Position numbers and translations under genes: made by a program. The notes under the pieces are model-generated. The model worked only from the letters and a program-made list of their open reading frames with translations. It did not search any database and was not told the DNA's origin. A stretch of DNA of 64,000 nucleotides from an uncultured Clostridia bacterium. GTDB lineage: Bacteria > Bacillota > Clostridia > Christensenellales > CAG-138. Shown one piece after another: positions 15,600-25,499 of this stretch. How positions within the stretch are numbered: position 1 is the stretch's first letter; every line of letters starts with the position of its first letter. The stretch is taken from assembly GCA_947168565.1 (NCBI GenBank), contig CAMVMM010000005.1, positions 81,653-145,652 of the forward strand. Direction: 5' to 3'.

Positions 15600-16496
15600 T
15601 TAATGATTTGGCAGCTTGTGGAACAGGATCGCCGCTCCGAAGCCTTCGTTGATTATCCTTTCATCCACGATCAGCTTCGATCCGTCCTTCATGCGGATAT
15701 GTGCTTTGTAGCGTTCCGTGAAGTTAAGGTGATAGCGGTTTTGGTAGCGCTTAATGCGGCGGGATACACAATCGCGGTAAGAATAACTTTTCCTCTTTAG
15801 GAAAGCATTGCGGTAAATGAAATGATCCTTATAAAGCTCAACGCGCACGTTCAGCGAAAAGAAGGCCTGATACACGATGATCAGAACAAGACCAAGGACC
15901 GCAAGCGGCCAAAGGATGAGGAACGCGGTGTTTCCGGCCATAGCGTCGTCGGTAGCGAACCCGTAAACGATAAGTCCGACTCCGCTGAGCAGCATCGTGA
16001 TCGCCAAGCCGATCATTAACCAAAACATAGATCTCCTTTGCTCAAGGTAAAGAACCTGCTTTGCCTGCTCCCCATTGGGATCGTAAACGCCGGCGTTGGT
16101 TCCGGGCTCCTTATCCGGAACGCCGGATTCGGCAAGCTTTTTTGCAAGCTCCAAGCCGTTTTCAGAATCGGTATCCACCACCAAGCGCTTATCCCGCGTA
16201 TAGACCCAAACATCGTGCTCCGCAACGTGATACCATATAACGTCCTTATATTCGTATTGGTATTCGTTCCCAAGCCAGGTGCGATAGGTGAAATCGTGAT
16301 CCCGAAGCGTGGTTTTGCGGTTGAACGCCGCAAGCAGCACGAGTATGCAGCAGATCGCAAAGCCCGCGCAAGTAACGATTGCCGCGATATGCCATTTGGC
16401 GATTACGGCCGCCGTGATAAGCCCGATACATACTGCAAGCAGTATCGAGCACGTGATAACGGCTGCTTTGCGCGGATCCCTGAACTCAAACTCCAT
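15600..16496 (-). CDS. Four-helix membrane protein with two PH-like repeats
   Basis: A 298-residue protein. Two helical pairs (about 12-57 and 156-212) are each followed by a soluble unit of similar design: KTTLRDHDFTYRTWLGNEYQYEYKDVIWYHV and VELYKDHFIYRNAFLKRKSYSYRDCVSRRIK, both reading as PH-like strands ('l....f.yr.......y.Y.di'). The layout resembles DUF6560-type clostridial membrane proteins. I chose ATG 16496 since GGAGGT lies nine bases upstream; GTG 16505 would touch the ribosome site. It stands alone with its own promoter and terminates near the repeat array. Function unknown. Confidence 0.72.
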   Translation of the reverse strand: MEFEFRDPRKAAVITCSILLAVCIGLITAAVIAKWHIAAIVTCAGFAICCILVLLAAFNRKTTLRDHDFTYRTWLGNEYQYEYKDVIWYHVAEHDVWVYTRDKRLVVDTDSENGLELAKKLAESGVPDKEPGTNAGVYDPNGEQAKQVLYLEQRRSMFWLMIGLAITMLLSGVGLIVYGFATDDAMAGNTAFLILWPLAVLGLVLIIVYQAFFSLNVRVELYKDHFIYRNAFLKRKSYSYRDCVSRRIKRYQNRYHLNFTERYKAHIRMKDGSKLIVDERIINEGFGAAILFHKLPNH

Positions 16497-16543
16497 AACG
16501 CCCACCTCCGTATTGCAAACTGTTTTTCAGAGCAAACACCTAT

Positions 16544-16571
16544 ATTATAGCACACAAATGCGTGCAATCAA
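16544..16571 (-). promoter_or_regulatory. Promoter of the PH-like membrane protein gene
   Basis: On the minus strand TTGATT, 16 bases, TATAAT. It lies about 50 bp upstream of the start. Confidence 0.55.
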
Positions 16572-16852
16572 CAGTTATACCATCTTGCAGGCTCTGCTCC
16601 AAAAATCGTAATACTCGGCGAATACCGGCTGCTTTTTTATTCCACGGAACTATTGACACAGGTGCCGATCGCCTTCCGGCTGCCGGGAAACAGGACAAAA
16701 AAGCTATGCCGCAAGCCGTTTTTTGTTTTGCCCGGCAAAAAGCCTGCCGCGCGGCGGCCGGAGGAGCTGCCAAGAGCTGCGTGAAACAAAATAGCATAAG
16801 GAGTTCATCGATCGGGAATGGTTTTGGCAGAAAACCATTTTTTCCTGCGGTA
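16572..16852. other. Intergenic region with inverted repeats before the glmS promoter
   Basis: No gene is evident. An imperfect inverted repeat spans 16682-16736 (GCCGGG...CCCGGC arms with A-tracts and T-tracts), and a perfect 9-bp hairpin with T-run lies at 16817-16843. The frames found here on both strands have no ribosome site and odd composition. There is no sequence like a glmS ribozyme. Confidence 0.5.
16817..16843 (+). terminator. Terminator upstream of glmS
   Basis: A perfect 9-bp stem AATGGTTTT/AAAACCATT with a 5-base loop and a following run of T. It lies just before the glmS promoter and would insulate it from upstream transcription, or end a small RNA arising in the preceding 250 bp. 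Confidence 0.65.
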
Positions 16853-16881
16853 TTCACATTTTGCCGAAGAAGTGATATAAT
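16853..16881 (+). promoter_or_regulatory. glmS promoter
   Basis: TTCACA (16853-16858), 17 bases, TATAAT (16876-16881). The predicted transcript start is near 16888, giving a leader of only about 45 nt. Confidence 0.75.
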
Positions 16882-16918
16882 TAGAATGTTTATTTATATA
16901 ATTTGATAAAACATTCTA
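16882..16918 (+). promoter_or_regulatory. Perfect inverted repeat in the glmS leader
   Basis: TAGAATGTTT (16882-16891) and AAACATTCTA (16909-16918) are exact inverted copies separated by 17 AT-rich bases, overlapping the likely transcript start. It may be an operator or an mRNA hairpin; GGAGGA follows at 16921. Confidence 0.6.
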
Positions 16919-16933
16919 TCGGAGGATCATAAT

Positions 16934-18763
16934 ATGTGCGGCATAGTTGGCTATGTTGGAGAAAAAAAGGTAACCCCGCTGCTGCTTGAGGCGCTTGAAA
17001 AGCTGGAGTATCGCGGCTATGATTCCGCGGGCATCGCGCTTATGACGGACAACGGGATCGGCATCAAAAAAACGCGGGGACGCATCGCCGATCTTCGCAA
17101 GATCGTGGAGGAGAGCGGCGAGTGCGGCAGCACCGTGGGCATTGGCCACACCAGATGGGCGACCCACGGCGAGCCCTCGGACGTTAATTCCCACCCCCAT
17201 CTTTCAAAGAGCGGCAGGGTTGCCGTGGTGCATAACGGCATAATCGAAAACTATATGGAGCTGCGCGATTTTTTGATCACGCGCGGCTACGAGTTTGCCG
17301 GCGAAACGGATTCTGAGGTGGTTTCGGAGCTTATAGATTACTGCTACAGCGGCGATCCCGTCTACGCCGTGCGCAAGGCGGAGCTTCAGCTGAAGGGCTC
17401 CTACGCGCTGGGCATCATCTTTTCCGATTTTCCGGATCAGATCTTCGCGCTTCGCAAGGACAGCCCGCTGATCGTGGGCATCGGCGAAAGGGAGAATTTC
17501 ATCGCCTCCGATATTCCCGCCATACTTAAATACACAAGGGACGTTTTCCGCCTTGACGAGCGCGAGCTTGCGGTGCTGACCAGAAGAAGCGTTACGGTGC
17601 TTAATTCCTTCGGTGAAAGAGTGGATCACGTTATCGAGCATATCGAGTGGGATTCCGGCGCTGCGGAAAAGGGCGGGTACCCGCATTTTATGATCAAGGA
17701 GATCATGGAGCAGCCGGACGCCATCTCAAAAACCATCGCCCCGAGGCTTGCCGAGGGCGGAGGGATCGAGCTTGGCTTTAAGTCCATTTCGGATGAGGAC
17801 CTGAAAAATATCGAATCCATCAAGATAACCGCCTGCGGCTCCGCGTATCACGTGGGCGTGGTGGCGAAGCATCTGCTTAAAAAATGGCTCAATATCCCCG
17901 TTGAGGCGGAGCTTGCTTCCGAATTCAGATACGACGATCCCATCATAAACGAGCGCACGCTCGTGATAGTCATAAGCCAGTCCGGCGAAACGCTTGATTC
18001 GCTTTACGCGCTGCGCGAGGCGAAGGCGAAGGGCGCGCGCACGGTTTCCATAGTGAACGTTGTGGCAAGCTCCATCGCAAACGAGAGCGAGGAGGTGCTC
18101 TATACCTGGGCCGGCCCCGAGATCTCGGTCGCCACCACCAAGGCGTACAGCACGCAGCTCGTGCTCATAGAGCTTTTCGGCATCCGCATGGCGCAGCTTC
18201 GCGGCACGATGAGCCCCGAGCGGAGCGCAGCGCTCATAGAAAGCATAAAAGGCATACCCGAGGGCGTGAGCCATATATTGAAGGACGTGCAGACCATACA
18301 GTACATGGCGTCGCTCTATTTCAATTCGCAAAGCGTTTTCTTCCTCGGCAGAAATATAGATTTTGCGCTCTCGCTTGAAGCTTCGCTGAAGCTGAAGGAG
18401 ATATCATACATCCATTCCGAGGCGTATGCGGCGGGCGAGCTCAAGCACGGCACGATCTCGCTCATAGAGGACGATACGCTTGTGATCGCGCTCTGCACCT
18501 ATCGCCCCCTGCTTGAAAAGATGATCTCCAATATAAAGGAGGTCAAGGCGAGGGGAGCCAAGGTTATCGCAATAATCAATGAGGACGACATTCAAACCGG
18601 CACGGTTGCGGATCATATTATTCGCATTCCGGAGTGCGACGAGATAGCCACGCCCTCGCTCACCATAGTGCCGTTGCAGCTTTTTGCGTATTATATCGCA
18701 TCGCTCAAGGGCTGCGATATAGATAAGCCGAGAAACCTTGCAAAGTCCGTTACCGTGGAGTGA
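16934..18763 (+). CDS. glmS: Glutamine--fructose-6-phosphate aminotransferase (isomerising)
   Basis: A 609-residue cytoplasmic enzyme making glucosamine-6-phosphate from fructose-6-phosphate and glutamine, the first step to UDP-GlcNAc. It begins MCGIVGYVGE with the Cys2 nucleophile; the glutaminase domain (about 1-220) has GHTRWATHGEPSDVNSHPH and NGIIENY. Two SIS domains follow: ACGSAYHVG and SQSGETLDS in the first, FFLGRNIDFALSLEASLKLKEISY in the second. The C-terminus PRNLAKSVTVE is the conserved sugar-site tail. Length is normal. Many Firmicutes control this gene with a self-cleaving glmS ribozyme; here the leader is too short for one and has a palindrome instead. Confidence 0.97.
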   Translation: MCGIVGYVGEKKVTPLLLEALEKLEYRGYDSAGIALMTDNGIGIKKTRGRIADLRKIVEESGECGSTVGIGHTRWATHGEPSDVNSHPHLSKSGRVAVVHNGIIENYMELRDFLITRGYEFAGETDSEVVSELIDYCYSGDPVYAVRKAELQLKGSYALGIIFSDFPDQIFALRKDSPLIVGIGERENFIASDIPAILKYTRDVFRLDERELAVLTRRSVTVLNSFGERVDHVIEHIEWDSGAAEKGGYPHFMIKEIMEQPDAISKTIAPRLAEGGGIELGFKSISDEDLKNIESIKITACGSAYHVGVVAKHLLKKWLNIPVEAELASEFRYDDPIINERTLVIVISQSGETLDSLYALREAKAKGARTVSIVNVVASSIANESEEVLYTWAGPEISVATTKAYSTQLVLIELFGIRMAQLRGTMSPERSAALIESIKGIPEGVSHILKDVQTIQYMASLYFNSQSVFFLGRNIDFALSLEASLKLKEISYIHSEAYAAGELKHGTISLIEDDTLVIALCTYRPLLEKMISNIKEVKARGAKVIAIINEDDIQTGTVADHIIRIPECDEIATPSLTIVPLQLFAYYIASLKGCDIDKPRNLAKSVTVE

Positions 18764-18817
18764 CGGAGCGGGTGCGTCCGCGCTTCCTTCGGCTGCCGAA
18801 AGATTGGAGGGCTTGAA

Positions 18818-20128
18818 TTGCTTATTACCGAAATAATAGAAAAAAAGCGCGATGGATATGAAAATTCGCGCGAGGAAATAGAATTTATGATTCGCGGCGC
18901 GGTGAACGGCGGCGTGGAGGATTATCAGCTCACGGCGTGGATGATGGCGATCTGCTGCCGCGGCATGAGCAATGAGGAAACCGCGCTGCTTACCTCGGCG
19001 ATGGTGCGCTCCGGCGAAATAGTCGATCTTTCCGACCTTCCCGGGGTGAAGGTGGATAAGCATTCCACCGGTGGCGTTGGGGACACGAGCACGCTCGTGG
19101 CGGTTCCGCTCGTTGCCGCCTGCGGAGGCACCGTTGCCAAAATGAGCGGCCGCGGCCTTGCGCATTCGGGCGGCACGGTGGATAAGCTTGAGTCCGTGCC
19201 CGGCGTTTGCACAGAGCAGCCGCTTGAAAGATTCAAGGAAATAGTGCGCAAAACCGGCGCCTGCGTAGTCGGCCAATCCAAAAACCTTGATCCTGCCGAT
19301 AAAAAAATGTACGCCTTGAGGGACGTGAGCGGCACGGTGCTCAGCATCCCGCTCATCGCCTCAAGCATAATGAGCAAAAAGATCGCCTCCGGCGCGAACG
19401 CCATCGTGCTGGACGTTAAGGCGGGCAGCGGCGCCTTTATGGAAACGCCGGAGAAGGCGCGCGAGCTTGCCGAAACGATGGTAAAAATAGGAAAACACGT
19501 TGGCAGAAAAACCGTGGCGCTTATAACCGACATGAATCGGCCGCTCGGAATGAGCATCGGAAACGGGCTTGAAATGAAGGAAGCCATAGAGGTGCTTTCG
19601 GGCGCGGTGCCGCCGGACGATCCGCTTTACACGGTTTGCTTTGCGATAGCCGCGCAAATGCTGAAGCTCTCCGGCATAGTTGAAAGCGAGGAGCAGGCGT
19701 ACCCGATGCTGACCGCCGCAATCGAATCGGGCGAGGCGCTGAAAAGGCTTCGCACCATGCTTGCGCTTCTCGGGGGCGACGTTTCGTTCGTGGATGAGCC
19801 CGAAAAGCTTGTGCAGGTTCGGAAAATCATTCCCGTTTGCGCCAGGATCCGCGGCTTTGTGGGCGATATGAACGCAAGGCGCATCGGCAGCGCCGCGCTG
19901 CTTCTCGGCGCCGGCAGGGAGAAGCTGAGCGACCGCATAGACCCCGCCGTGGGCATAGTTATGAAAAAACGCTGCGGCGAGCCCATTGAAAAAGGCGAGG
20001 CGCTTGCTGAATTTTACGTGAACGACGAAAGCCGCCTTGAGGAGGCGCTCAGCCTTTTCAACTCCGGTATCGGGGTGGTAACGGAGCCGCCGGAGGAGAT
20101 GCCGCTTATTTACGATCTTATCGATTGA
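18818..20128 (+). CDS. pdp: Pyrimidine-nucleoside (thymidine) phosphorylase
   Basis: A 436-residue enzyme of the NP-II family that splits uridine or thymidine with phosphate into base and (deoxy)ribose-1-phosphate, for nucleoside salvage. Visible signatures: KHSTGGVGDTSTL (phosphate-binding loop), MSGRGLAHSGGTVDKLES (family signature), SSIMSKKIASGANAIVLDVKAGSGAFM. The starting TTG is supported by TTGGAGG seven bases upstream. 'pdp' is used for Firmicute enzymes with dual specificity; the sequence alone cannot separate this from deoA. It lies 54 bp after glmS and 12 bp before queA on the same strand. Confidence 0.93.
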   Translation: MLITEIIEKKRDGYENSREEIEFMIRGAVNGGVEDYQLTAWMMAICCRGMSNEETALLTSAMVRSGEIVDLSDLPGVKVDKHSTGGVGDTSTLVAVPLVAACGGTVAKMSGRGLAHSGGTVDKLESVPGVCTEQPLERFKEIVRKTGACVVGQSKNLDPADKKMYALRDVSGTVLSIPLIASSIMSKKIASGANAIVLDVKAGSGAFMETPEKARELAETMVKIGKHVGRKTVALITDMNRPLGMSIGNGLEMKEAIEVLSGAVPPDDPLYTVCFAIAAQMLKLSGIVESEEQAYPMLTAAIESGEALKRLRTMLALLGGDVSFVDEPEKLVQVRKIIPVCARIRGFVGDMNARRIGSAALLLGAGREKLSDRIDPAVGIVMKKRCGEPIEKGEALAEFYVNDESRLEEALSLFNSGIGVVTEPPEEMPLIYDLID

Positions 20129-20140
20129 GGAGAGCCGCTT

Positions 20141-21163
20141 TTGAAAACTTCCGATTTTTACTACGAGCTGCCGGAGGAGCTTATCGCGCAGTCACCCGCG
20201 CGCGTGCGCTCCGCCTCGCGCCTGCTCGTTTACACAAGAAGCACGAAAACGATCGAGGATAAGGTTTTTTCCGATATTATCGACTATTTAAACCCCGGGG
20301 ACGTGCTCGTTCGCAACACAACGCGCGTTATCCCCGCAAGGCTCTATGCGCACAGGCCCGATACGGGAGGAGCGATGGAGTTTCTGCTGCTGAAAAGGCT
20401 GGATGAGCGCCGCTGGGAATGCCTCGTCAAGCCCGGCAGAAGGGCAAGACCCGGCCGCAGCTTCAAAATAAACGATGAGCTTTCCGCCACCGTGCTCGAG
20501 CAGCTTGAGGATGGCAACAGGATAATCCGCCTTGATTACGAGGGCATCTTCGAGGAGGTGCTCGACCGCGCGGGCGAGGTGCCGCTGCCGCCCTATATCA
20601 CCGAGCGAACGGCGGATAAGGAGCGCTACCAAACCGTGTACGCGCATGAAAACGGCTCCGCGGCCGCGCCTACGGCGGGGCTTCACTTCACGCGGGAGCT
20701 GCTTGAGCGCATAAGCGGGAAGGGCGTTGAGATTGCGGACGTGCTGCTGCACGTCGGGCTCGGCACGTTCCGTCCGGTTTCGGTTGAAAACGTGGAGGAG
20801 CACCACATGCACTCGGAGTATTACGAATGCACCGAGGAGGCGGCGGAAAAGATAAACCGCGCAAGGCAGGGCGGCGGCAGGATAATCGCCGTCGGCACCA
20901 CGAGCTGCCGCACCCTTGAAACAATAACCGACGAGCGCGGCATAGTTCACGCGGGGAGCGGCAATACCGAGATCTTCATCACGCCGGGTTACCGCTTCAA
21001 GGCGGTGGACGCGCTTATCACCAATTTCCATCTGCCCGAATCCACGCTGCTCATGCTCATAAGCGCTTTTTCCTCACGCGAGGAGGTAATGAGGGTGTAT
21101 GCTCACGCGATAGAGCAAAAATACAGGTTTTTCTCCTTCGGGGATGCAACGCTGTTCGTATAA
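20141..21163 (+). CDS. queA: S-adenosylmethionine:tRNA ribosyltransferase-isomerase
   Basis: A 340-residue enzyme that moves the ribosyl part of SAM onto preQ1-modified tRNA to make epoxyqueuosine. The family start [12 protein letters not shown] is present as [15 protein letters not shown], with [28 protein letters not shown]-like [15 protein letters not shown] and [10 protein letters not shown] further on, and [15 protein letters not shown] near the end. The start TTG is preceded by GAGGAGAG. The tgt gene for the earlier step follows, so the pair forms a queuosine unit. Confidence 0.96.
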   Translation: MKTSDFYYELPEELIAQSPARVRSASRLLVYTRSTKTIEDKVFSDIIDYLNPGDVLVRNTTRVIPARLYAHRPDTGGAMEFLLLKRLDERRWECLVKPGRRARPGRSFKINDELSATVLEQLEDGNRIIRLDYEGIFEEVLDRAGEVPLPPYITERTADKERYQTVYAHENGSAAAPTAGLHFTRELLERISGKGVEIADVLLHVGLGTFRPVSVENVEEHHMHSEYYECTEEAAEKINRARQGGGRIIAVGTTSCRTLETITDERGIVHAGSGNTEIFITPGYRFKAVDALITNFHLPESTLLMLISAFSSREEVMRVYAHAIEQKYRFFSFGDATLFV

Positions 21164-21221
21164 CGGCTGTGCGACGCCGAAAAACCTGATTATAGAGTGA
21201 AAACCGAAAAACGAAAGGTAA

Positions 21222-22349
<1,128 letters not shown>

Positions 22350-22428
22350 GTGAAGAAGGCTCGAACTGCTTTTTTATACGGAATAAAGAATTGACTGCAT
22401 AATAAAAGAATTGGCACGGCATTAAAAA

Positions 22429-22887
22429 TTGAAACACAGCTTTTTTGTTAAAACCGAATCCGATATGCGCTCTCTTGGCGCAAGGCTTGCAGGCCTCTCC
22501 TTCGAGGGCATGTTCATCGCGCTCTTCGGGGGGCTTGGCGCGGGCAAAACCGCTTTTGTGAAGGGCTTTTGCGCCAAATTCGGCATCATGGAGGTGTCAA
22601 GCCCCACCTTCAATTTAGTCAAGCATTATGATAGCGGGGGAGCGGCGATAGATCATTTCGACTGCTACCGCCTTGATGACGAGGGAGAGCTTTTCGCCAT
22701 GGGCTTTGAGGAGTATCTTTATTCAAAAAGCATAATCCTTATGGAGTGGAGCGAAAACGTGCCTGACGCGCTGCCGAAAAGCCGCCTTGAGATACGCATT
22801 TCGGGCAGCGGAAGCGAGGCAAGAAGCGTTGAGATGGAAGCCTTCGGTGAGGAATACGACCGCGTTTTGGAGGAAATATCAAAATGA
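22429..22887 (+). CDS. tsaE: tRNA threonylcarbamoyladenosine biosynthesis ATPase TsaE
   Basis: A 152-residue P-loop protein. GGLGAGKTAFVKG is the Walker A, followed by VSSPTFNLVKHY and the HFDCYRLDDEGELFAMGFEEY segment typical of TsaE, then LMEWSENVPDALP. It powers turnover of the TsaB-TsaD-TsaE complex that makes t6A37 of tRNAs decoding ANN codons. Start TTG. It overlaps tsaB by ATGA, a common pairing; tsaD is not in this window. Confidence 0.93.
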   Translation: MKHSFFVKTESDMRSLGARLAGLSFEGMFIALFGGLGAGKTAFVKGFCAKFGIMEVSSPTFNLVKHYDSGGAAIDHFDCYRLDDEGELFAMGFEEYLYSKSIILMEWSENVPDALPKSRLEIRISGSGSEARSVEMEAFGEEYDRVLEEISK

Positions 22888-23495
22888 AGCTGCTTGCAGT
22901 ATCGACCTCCGCAAAGCATCCCTCGGCGGCGGTCATCATAAATGACGGGGGCTCGGAGCGCTCCTTTTTCAGGCGCGATGAAAGCTCCGCGCCGCACTCC
23001 GTTTCGCTCTGCACCCTTGTGGACGGCGCGCTTTGCGAGGCGGGGCTTTGCCTTGATGAGATAGACGCGTTTGCCGTGGATATAGGCCCCGGCTCGTTCA
23101 CGGGCGTGCGGATCGGCGTTTCGTTTATGAACGCGCTCGCCTATTCGCTGAATAAGCCCCTGTATGCCGTGCCCTCGCTTGCCGCGCTGCGCCGCCTTGC
23201 GCCCGCCTCCGCCGAAAGGGTCGTGGTGATGCTTGATGCGCGCAACGGCAACGGCTATGCCGCCGTGTATGAAGGCGGCAGGTGCCTGCTTGAGGGCTGC
23301 GCCTGCGTTCAAAGCGAAATTATGGAAGAATACGCCCAAGGCGCCGCGCTCGTCGGGGATGCCTTCGATCCCGAATGCGAGTGCAGCGCGGCTCTTGTAG
23401 CCGCAGAAGCGCTTTTAGTTGGCGGCTATGCCGCCGAATGCGCCGTGCCGCTGTATCTGCGCCCCTCGCAGGCGGAGCGTATGCGTAAGCAGTAG
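22884..23495 (+). CDS. tsaB: tRNA threonylcarbamoyladenosine biosynthesis protein TsaB
   Basis: A 203-residue ASKHA-fold protein, the partner that scaffolds TsaD. It begins MKLLAVSTSAKHPSAAVI and contains the family signature DAFAVDIGPGSFTGVRIGVSF and NKPLYAVPSLAAL. In many bacteria rimI follows; here the next gene is spoIIID on the other strand. The protein is slightly shorter than E. coli TsaB. Confidence 0.93.
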   Translation: MKLLAVSTSAKHPSAAVIINDGGSERSFFRRDESSAPHSVSLCTLVDGALCEAGLCLDEIDAFAVDIGPGSFTGVRIGVSFMNALAYSLNKPLYAVPSLAALRRLAPASAERVVVMLDARNGNGYAAVYEGGRCLLEGCACVQSEIMEEYAQGAALVGDAFDPECECSAALVAAEALLVGGYAAECAVPLYLRPSQAERMRKQ

Positions 23496-23516
23496 CTTTT
23501 GCCCGTATATGCCTTT

Positions 23517-23783
23517 TTACGCGCCCTTTTCCTCGTCCGCCGCGTGGTATTTCAAATAGGTCGCCCTGCCGCCGCGAATATGGCGCTCCTCCCTGTTTGT
23601 GTCCAGCACGGCGGCAACCTGCTCGGCAAGGCTCTTGTTTATCTGCCTGAGCCTTTCGGTAATATCCTTATGCACCGTGGATTTTGACACGCCGAACACG
23701 CCTGCCGCGGCGCGCACCGTGGAGCCGGTTTCGATTATGTAGCAGGCAATATCCAGCACCCGCGTTTCTATATAAACGTTCAT
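23517..23783 (-). CDS. spoIIID: Sporulation transcriptional regulator SpoIIID
   Basis: An 88-residue DNA-binding protein that, in the mother cell, activates and represses genes of the sigma-E regulon. The helix-turn-helix reads TGSTVRAAAGVFGVSKSTVHKDITERL, followed by DTNREERHIRGGRATYLKYH, the conserved C-terminal stretch. ATG at 23783 is supported by GGAGGG; the frame extends further upstream with no match to the family and is ignored. Convergent with tsaB, 21 bp apart. It is good evidence that the host forms endospores. Confidence 0.95.
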   Translation of the reverse strand: MNVYIETRVLDIACYIIETGSTVRAAAGVFGVSKSTVHKDITERLRQINKSLAEQVAAVLDTNREERHIRGGRATYLKYHAADEEKGA

Positions 23784-23956
23784 TTTTCTCCCTCCGCTGT
23801 AAATCGTTACGGGCGGTGCAAATGCTCCGCCGCAATAGTAATCTATGCAGTTTTGCCGCGAAAGATACGCGCATAGGCGCCAAAGAAACGCGTAGCTGCG
23901 CCAAAGGAACGCGCATCGGCGCAAAAGCATAAAGCGCGCGCTCATAATATTTGCCC

Positions 23957-23985
23957 TTGAGTGAAACGATATAATATGCTATAAT
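23957..23985 (+). promoter_or_regulatory. ireB promoter
   Basis: TTGAGT (23957-23962), 17 bases, TATAAT (23980-23985), about 39 bp before the GTG start of ireB. Confidence 0.7.
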
Positions 23986-24023
23986 AAAGGAGTATCATCC
24001 GTATTTGGGAGGACATTGATTCT

Positions 24024-24320
24024 GTGACCGATAAAAAGAACGCCAAAACCGCCGTCAGCTCCGGAAACACCATGATTTTCGGCAGGGGCGGCGAAAAGAA
24101 CACGGTAAACGAGGTTCTGCTGAAGGTCATCACCTCGCTGAAGGAAAAGGGGTACGACCCCGTGGATCAGCTTGTGGGCTACCTGCTTTCGGGGGACCCC
24201 ACCTACGTTACCGGACACAACAACGCGCGCTATCTCATCAGCACCTTCGAGCGCGACGAGCTGATAGAGGAGCTTCTGCGCTCATACATCAGCCGCTATC
24301 TGGGAGATGATCGGCCTTGA
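24024..24320 (+). CDS. ireB: IreB-family regulatory phosphoprotein
   Basis: A 98-residue protein of the UPF0297/IreB family: NTMIFGRGGEKN, VNEVLLKVITSLKEKGYDPVDQLVGYLLSGDPTYVTGHNNAR, FERDELIEELLRSYI. In Enterococcus it is phosphorylated by the PASTA kinase IreK and affects cephalosporin resistance. In most clostridia it is next to ruvX and the DUF1292 gene; here the next gene is an oxidoreductase that overlaps it by 4 nt, which is an unusual neighbour. Starts with GTG. Confidence 0.92.
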   Translation: MTDKKNAKTAVSSGNTMIFGRGGEKNTVNEVLLKVITSLKEKGYDPVDQLVGYLLSGDPTYVTGHNNARYLISTFERDELIEELLRSYISRYLGDDRP

Positions 24321-25264
24321 TCTATCACGAGCTTGGCAAAACGGGCATTGAGGTTTCAAAGCTCTGCTTTGGGTCGCTCACAATGGGGCCGTTTCAGCGC
24401 GATCTCACACCCGCGCAGGGCGCGGAGCTGTTTGAGCGCGCCTTTTCGCTTGGTGTAAATTTCATTGATACCGCCGAGATCTACGGCACCTATCCCCACG
24501 TGCGCGAGGCGGTGCGGCTCAAGCGCGACGCGGTGATATGCTCCAAAAGCTACGCTTACGACAGAGCCGGCGCGGAAAAGAGCCTGAAAATGGCGCTTGA
24601 CGGCATCGGAAGGGATTATATAGACGTGTTTCTGATGCACGAGCAGGAGAGCGAGCATACCATCCGCGGGCATAGGGAGGCGCTGGAATACTATCTTGAA
24701 ATGAAGCGCAAGGGCTATATCCGCGCCGTGGGGCTTTCAACGCATTATATCGCCTGCATGGACGGCGCACTCAGGCGACAGGAGCTGGACGTGCTGTTTC
24801 CGCTCATAAACAAAAAGGGCTTCGGCATAGCGGACGGCACCGCCGAGCAGATGCTTGAGCGCATAAGATCGGCGCGCGCTCTCGGCAAGGGCACCATAGC
24901 TATGAAGCCGCTCGGCGGCGGGCATCTTATAGGCGAGCGCGAGGAGGCGCTGGATTATATTCTGAATCTGGACGACTGCATAGACACCATCGCAATAGGC
25001 ATGCAGAGCCTGAACGAGGTGGAGTACAACTGCGCGCGCTTCAGCGGCGAAGCGCCCGACCCCGCCCTTGGCGAAACGCTCTCGCGCACGAAGCGGCGGC
25101 TGCTCGTTCAGGAATGGTGCGAGGGCTGCGGCGTGTGCGTTAGCGCCTGCCATAACCACGCCCTGAGCATCGTGGATGGACGAGCCGTTGTGGATACCGA
25201 CAGATGCGCCCTTTGCAGCTATTGCGCAAGGGTCTGCCCGCAGTTTACCATCAAAATCATCTGA
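24317..25264 (+). CDS. Aldo-keto reductase with C-terminal 4Fe-4S ferredoxin domain
   Basis: A 315-residue protein. Residues 1-245 form a shortened AKR barrel: FIDTAEIYG (catalytic Asp and Tyr), SKSYAY (Lys) and FLMHEQES (His), with GTIAMKPLGGGHL near the end. The tail has two clusters, CEGCGVCVSAC and CALCSYCARVCP, for two 4Fe-4S centres. Proteins of this layout are common in anaerobes and probably exchange electrons with ferredoxin, though substrates are not known. Start TTG, overlapping the ireB stop. A terminator follows at 25308. Confidence 0.88.
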   Translation: MIYHELGKTGIEVSKLCFGSLTMGPFQRDLTPAQGAELFERAFSLGVNFIDTAEIYGTYPHVREAVRLKRDAVICSKSYAYDRAGAEKSLKMALDGIGRDYIDVFLMHEQESEHTIRGHREALEYYLEMKRKGYIRAVGLSTHYIACMDGALRRQELDVLFPLINKKGFGIADGTAEQMLERIRSARALGKGTIAMKPLGGGHLIGEREEALDYILNLDDCIDTIAIGMQSLNEVEYNCARFSGEAPDPALGETLSRTKRRLLVQEWCEGCGVCVSACHNHALSIVDGRAVVDTDRCALCSYCARVCPQFTIKII

Positions 25265-25307
25265 GGTGATTTTTAAACGGCAGGCAAGGCGCGAAAGCAA
25301 ATTGAAG

Positions 25308-25334
25308 CTGCCGACCTTCCTCGGCAGTTTTTTT
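25308..25334 (+). terminator. Terminator after the ireB-oxidoreductase unit
   Basis: CTGCCGA (25308-25314) pairs with TCGGCAG (25321-25327), followed by seven T. Confidence 0.85.
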
Positions 25335-25499
25335 CGTATTATAAAGGCTTTTTCAGGCTTTTTTTCCAAAAAGCCGCGCCAAAATGCGCGCAAAACGGCG
25401 CGAAATTTGAAAATGCTTCGCTTTTGTGATAAAATAAACGCATTCGCGGGGCGAAAAGCCAAGCGTGAAAATAATTGATTAAAGATTTATCGAATGGCT

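Noticed and set aside
16562-16906. 114-codon frame before glmS
   Set aside because: No ribosome site, overlaps the terminator and the glmS promoter, and shows no recognisable protein features.
16682-16933. glmS ribozyme
   Set aside because: The promoter is only about 45 nt before the coding region's ribosome site and none of the conserved core of the ribozyme was recognisable upstream.
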